A model generated the notes under the pieces. It had not been told where the DNA came from. It searched no databases and saw only the letters and a program-made list of their open reading frames with translations. Position numbers and translations under genes: made by a program. 6,828 nt of DNA, taken from the NCBI GenBank assembly GCA_964345695.1, contig CAYFSC010000162.1, forward strand, positions 1-6,828, written 5' to 3'. Below are positions 4,820-6,828 of this stretch, piece by piece (within the stretch, counting starts at the first letter, position 1; every line of letters begins with the position of its first letter). This DNA comes from CAYFSC01 sp964345695. GTDB lineage: Bacteria > Bacteroidota > Rhodothermia > Rhodothermales > Salinibacteraceae.

Positions 4820-6828
4820 ATGACCACGCGCGAATCTGCGAGACTCGGACGGAGGCGGCGAGCCGGGCAGATTGTGCTCGGGGGGATCGCGATTCTTCTC
4901 GTCCTGATCACGCAGGCTGCCCACGGCCAGCGCCCTCCGTCTGACACGTCGCGCGCGCAGCAGGAGCAGCAGGAAGCCCCCTTGCGCCCGATTCCCCTGC
5001 AGGGGTCGCGCTACGGACACGTCGTCATCGACTCCTTGCCGGCCCGGCGCCCGTGGACTACTTTCGAGTACGTCGTCAACCAGGAGCCCGGCTCGTTCCT
5101 GTACGACCTGGGGCCGGTGTCGTGGCCGCACGGCTGGAGTGTCGACGGCCTGGCCCCGCATCGCTGGGGCTTGCGTCTGGACGGCTTCTCGTACCAAAAC
5201 CCGCTTACGGGCCGCCCGCAGATTGAGGTGCTCCCCCCGTCGTTCTTCTATCCGCCGCGCATCGGGATGGACCCCGGCGGTCGGCCCACCGGCGTGCATC
5301 TCGATTGGCGCGACTACCTGCTTCGCCCGCCGATCACCGAGCTCCGATTCCGGCGCGACAGCAACGGCCTGCAGTCCATCGAGGTCGCCCACTCGCAGCA
5401 GCATCGCGTCGACCTGTTCGAGACGCCCGCGCTGGTTCAGATCACGGGCGGATTCGGCGGACAGGCCGCCGAGGGTGCCTACGAGGGCAGCGACCTGCGC
5501 AGTGGGCGGCGCCTGTGGGCGCGACTGCGCTACCGGACCAACCAGTGGGAGGTGGCCCTCAGCGATCTATCGATCCGCCACCGGATTGGGGCACGGGGCG
5601 AGGTGGAACCCCCGATTCCTTCGCTCTTCTCGTCGATCTATCTGTTCCCGCTGGCGGAGACGAGCGTGCGCAGTCCGGACGCCCGCCGCCGCACCTTCCG
5701 CAACGACGTGATGCTGACCGTCCGCGGCCCGATGCTGCCACAGTTCAACAAGCTCCTGCGGCTCTCGGGGCGCTGGACGGCACAGACGTTTGAGTTTGAG
5801 CCCGACTTCGGCGGGACCTCTCCCGATACGACCTGGTCCCTTCGCACGCACGGGTTCCACGGACTGGCGCAACAGGCGGCGGAAATCGGTCGGCACGATC
5901 TCTTACTGGAAACGTCGGTGAGCACGTGGACGACGACGCGCAGCAACGTGGCCCAGATCGAGGGGCAGCGCTGGGAGGCGCACGCCTCGGTCCAGGATTC
6001 GGTTCGTCTCGGGCGGACGTCGCTCGTTCTCGATGGCGGCTGGCACGCGTCGTCGGTGCAAACGTATCCGTCAGTTGCCCTCAGCGCCCGCCGGTCGGTG
6101 GGCGGCGTGGCCTGGCATGCCGCGGTGTCGGCGACCGGCCAGCCCTTGCCCTGGATGATGGGCGACGGTTTCGAGACGTTGGTCCAGCCGCTGGAGGGCG
6201 ATGCCCCCTCGCCGTCGGATCTCGTCTACAAAGGGTCGCTGACCGGGCGGTCCCAGCTCGGAGCGGTTGACGTGCGCCTCAAAGGATTCGGCCACGCCAT
6301 CCGAGGGCCGCTCGACTACTACGCCGGGGCCCCCGCGGGCGACTCGCTGCGCACCATCCCCGACACGCTCGCCGCCCGGACCGCTTCCGATCCGTTTCTG
6401 CGCGCAGGGGCGACGCTCTCCGTAGGCTGGCGAACGGACACGGAACGGGGCCTTTATGCCCAGGCCGAGGCGACGGCGCAACAGTTCTTAAACAGCACCG
6501 ACTCGCCCCTGCACGAACGGGTTGCGGAGACTCTTCCTGGCCTTCACGGGCGCGCTCGCATCGGGGCCCGCTTCGTTCTCTTTCAGGACCTGATCACGAA
6601 CGCCTGGATCCAGGCTCGCGGCTGGACGGCCATGAACAGCCGCTGGTTTCATCCGCCGACAGGACTGCTTGCCGTGCCCCCCCTCGACCAGCCCGTGCCC
6701 GACCGGCCGAACCGCCGCGTCGGCCCCAACGGCGTCGTCGACGTGCACGCCGAGGCCATCCTGCGCGGCGCGAAGCTCTTCTTCACGTTCGAAAACGTCA
6801 CGAGCGACACCGAGGTCCATCGCGGCGC
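4820..6828 (+). CDS. TonB-receptor-like outer-membrane barrel protein (partial)
   Basis: This frame stays open from the ATG at 4820 to the window edge, giving at least 669 residues with no stop. An in-frame TGA at 4796-4798 and the absence of other start codons fix the start. Residues 1-36 form a signal peptide: arginine-rich 8-15, hydrophobic 18-31, likely cleavage near AAHG/Q. A region at about 84-170 (VDGLAPHRWGLRLDGFSYQNPLTGRP at its core, split at 108-133) resembles the TonB receptor plug, where a short loop names a peptide-like 'LDG..x.NP' motif. The remainder alternates polar and hydrophobic residues with many Trp/Arg/Tyr, as in beta-barrel strands. AKLFFTFENVTSD near 650-662 resembles a late barrel strand of TonB receptors, so little is probably missing. 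No TonB box is obvious and the ligand is unknown. It starts 76 bp after the kinase gene. It could instead be a barrel protein of unknown function that does not need TonB. Confidence 0.75.
   Translation, partial: MTTRESARLGRRRRAGQIVLGGIAILLVLITQAAHGQRPPSDTSRAQQEQQEAPLRPIPLQGSRYGHVVIDSLPARRPWTTFEYVVNQEPGSFLYDLGPVSWPHGWSVDGLAPHRWGLRLDGFSYQNPLTGRPQIEVLPPSFFYPPRIGMDPGGRPTGVHLDWRDYLLRPPITELRFRRDSNGLQSIEVAHSQQHRVDLFETPALVQITGGFGGQAAEGAYEGSDLRSGRRLWARLRYRTNQWEVALSDLSIRHRIGARGEVEPPIPSLFSSIYLFPLAETSVRSPDARRRTFRNDVMLTVRGPMLPQFNKLLRLSGRWTAQTFEFEPDFGGTSPDTTWSLRTHGFHGLAQQAAEIGRHDLLLETSVSTWTTTRSNVAQIEGQRWEAHASVQDSVRLGRTSLVLDGGWHASSVQTYPSVALSARRSVGGVAWHAAVSATGQPLPWMMGDGFETLVQPLEGDAPSPSDLVYKGSLTGRSQLGAVDVRLKGFGHAIRGPLDYYAGAPAGDSLRTIPDTLAARTASDPFLRAGATLSVGWRTDTERGLYAQAEATAQQFLNSTDSPLHERVAETLPGLHGRARIGARFVLFQDLITNAWIQARGWTAMNSRWFHPPTGLLAVPPLDQPVPDRPNRRVGPNGVVDVHAEAILRGAKLFFTFENVTSDTEVHRG

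Noticed and set aside
4078..4947. 289-codon minus-strand frame opposite the kinase gene
   Set aside because: Antisense to a clear dNK with P-loop, DRS and lid motifs; no motif of its own.
5139..5793. Two overlapping plus-strand frames within 5139-5793
   Set aside because: Both are out-of-phase shadows of the long barrel-protein frame that stays open from 4820 to the window end.

Overview
This is a GC-rich (by eye, low-to-mid 60s %) bacterial chromosomal window with six protein genes and no RNA gene, transposase, CRISPR array or phage gene that I can see. Several traits suggest a Salinibacter-like member of the Rhodothermota/Bacteroidota. Most start codons lack a Shine-Dalgarno sequence. Lysine is very rare (1 lysine in 337 residues of the hydrolase, 4 in 392 of the aminotransferase), the dNK and aminotransferase are rich in Asp/Glu, and there is a large outer-membrane barrel gene. 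The lineage is an inference from composition and family resemblance, not from a marker gene.

Layout. Bases 1-133 hold no gene that I can support. A creatininase-family amidohydrolase lies on the minus strand (134-901). A 253-bp divergent gap (902-1154) follows, with one plausible promoter facing each way. Five genes then run rightward: a membrane-anchored alpha/beta hydrolase (1155-2168), a class V PLP-dependent aminotransferase/lyase (2249-3427), a CIA30/NDUFAF1-like protein (3483-3998), a deoxynucleoside kinase (4084-4743), and a secreted TonB-receptor-like outer-membrane beta-barrel protein (4820 to the right edge, unfinished). The gaps between the rightward genes are 55 to 85 bp, so co-transcription is possible, but a promoter-like pair also precedes the kinase.

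The genes do not form an obvious single pathway. They look like housekeeping and accessory enzymes of core genome: small-molecule hydrolysis, PLP chemistry, a possible respiratory-complex assembly or carbohydrate-binding-like protein, nucleotide salvage, and an envelope protein.

The most unusual feature is not a gene. A tandem heptamer, GTGANNC, forms short arrays that begin inside the last codons of both the hydrolase and the aminotransferase genes, supply their TGA stop codons and run on into the gaps. The two arrays share a 19-base word with a single difference. The creatininase stop codon also falls inside a lone GTGATGC.
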